DNA from: an uncultured Victivallales bacterium
Lineage (GTDB): Bacteria > Verrucomicrobiota > Lentisphaeria > Oligosphaerales > JAFGRS01
Length of the DNA stretch: 5,253 bases
Reading direction: 5' to 3'
Assembly (NCBI GenBank): GCA_903834675.1
Contig: CAILKC010000326.1
Coordinates: forward strand, 1 to 5,253
Under the pieces are notes generated by a model that saw only the letters and a program-made list of their open reading frames with translations, was not told where the DNA came from and did no database searches. The position numbers were made by a program, and so were the translations under genes. This document shows, one piece after another, positions 5,105-5,253 of the stretch (its first letter is position 1; each line of letters opens with the position of its first letter).

Positions 5105-5253
5105 CCTGGCCTCAGGCGCTGGCCGCGAGCCGCGGCCGCTCCATTCCCCTGGAGAGGCGCCTGGCCTCAGGCGCTGGCCGCGAGCCGCGGCCGCTCCACT
5201 CCCCTGGAGAGGCGCCTGGCCTCAGGCGCTGGCCGCGAGCCGCGGCCGCTCCA
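5105..5253 (-). repeat. Tandem 55-bp three-hairpin units, inverted relative to the left array
   Basis: Units start at 5105, 5160 and 5215, again exactly 55 bp apart; the third is cut by the window end. They are the reverse complement of the unit at the left edge, with the same three stems. The H2 loop, read on the minus strand of the array, is GGGGAA in the first unit and GGGGAG in the second. The array lies about 168 nt upstream of the operon start codon and so bounds its promoter region. Confidence 0.96.

Noticed and set aside
1..5253. Composite transposon with terminal inverted repeats
   Set aside because: No transposase or recombinase is encoded, and similar units also occur in the middle (1429-1536); only the inverted layout is reported.

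Overview
The window is GC-rich DNA with strong third-position G/C bias, an outer-membrane lipoprotein signal and envelope protein families typical of Gram-negative bacteria. This fits a high-GC proteobacterium, possibly a gammaproteobacterium of the purple sulfur type. That taxonomic placement is inference; no rRNA or tRNA is present to support it.

Layout, left to right. Positions 1-220 hold a tandem array of a 55-bp unit, three good copies plus one degenerate, and each unit folds into three consecutive hairpins. Positions 272-941 (minus strand) are the 3' end of a large Lhr-type DEAD/DEAH helicase gene, broken by a one-base shift in a run of eight C/G. Positions 930-1136 (plus strand) are a short ORF that resembles the C-terminus of a replication-relaxation protein. 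Together these look like debris of an accessory region. Positions 1137-1428 have no recognisable gene but carry hairpins. Positions 1429-1536 hold two more copies of the three-hairpin unit, one canonical and one strongly diverged but with its pairing preserved.

Positions 4937 down to 1581 form a four-gene minus-strand operon. It encodes (1) an exported protein with two LPP20-type modules, (2) an exported FlgT/CsgG-like protein held in the inner membrane by a C-terminal helix, (3) a cytoplasmic protein kinase C-lobe lacking the catalytic residues and carrying a C-terminal membrane anchor, and (4) a 46-residue lipoprotein. A second hairpin-rich array (about 3792-3945) lies between genes 1 and 2. 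Upstream, 4938-5104 holds a probable promoter and a small dyad. Positions 5105-5253 are again tandem 55-bp units, in the opposite orientation to the left array and running off the window.

Reading of the system: the products would place a lipoprotein in the outer membrane, soluble or membrane-tethered LPP20/FlgT-type domains in the periplasm, and a pseudokinase on the cytoplasmic face of the inner membrane. This suggests an envelope-spanning assembly or signalling unit related to flagellar-collar and curli-export accessory proteins. No flagellar or curli genes are visible here, so its role is unknown. The most novel items are the structure-conserving 55-bp hairpin repeat and the LPP20/FlgT-like/pseudokinase/small-lipoprotein operon.
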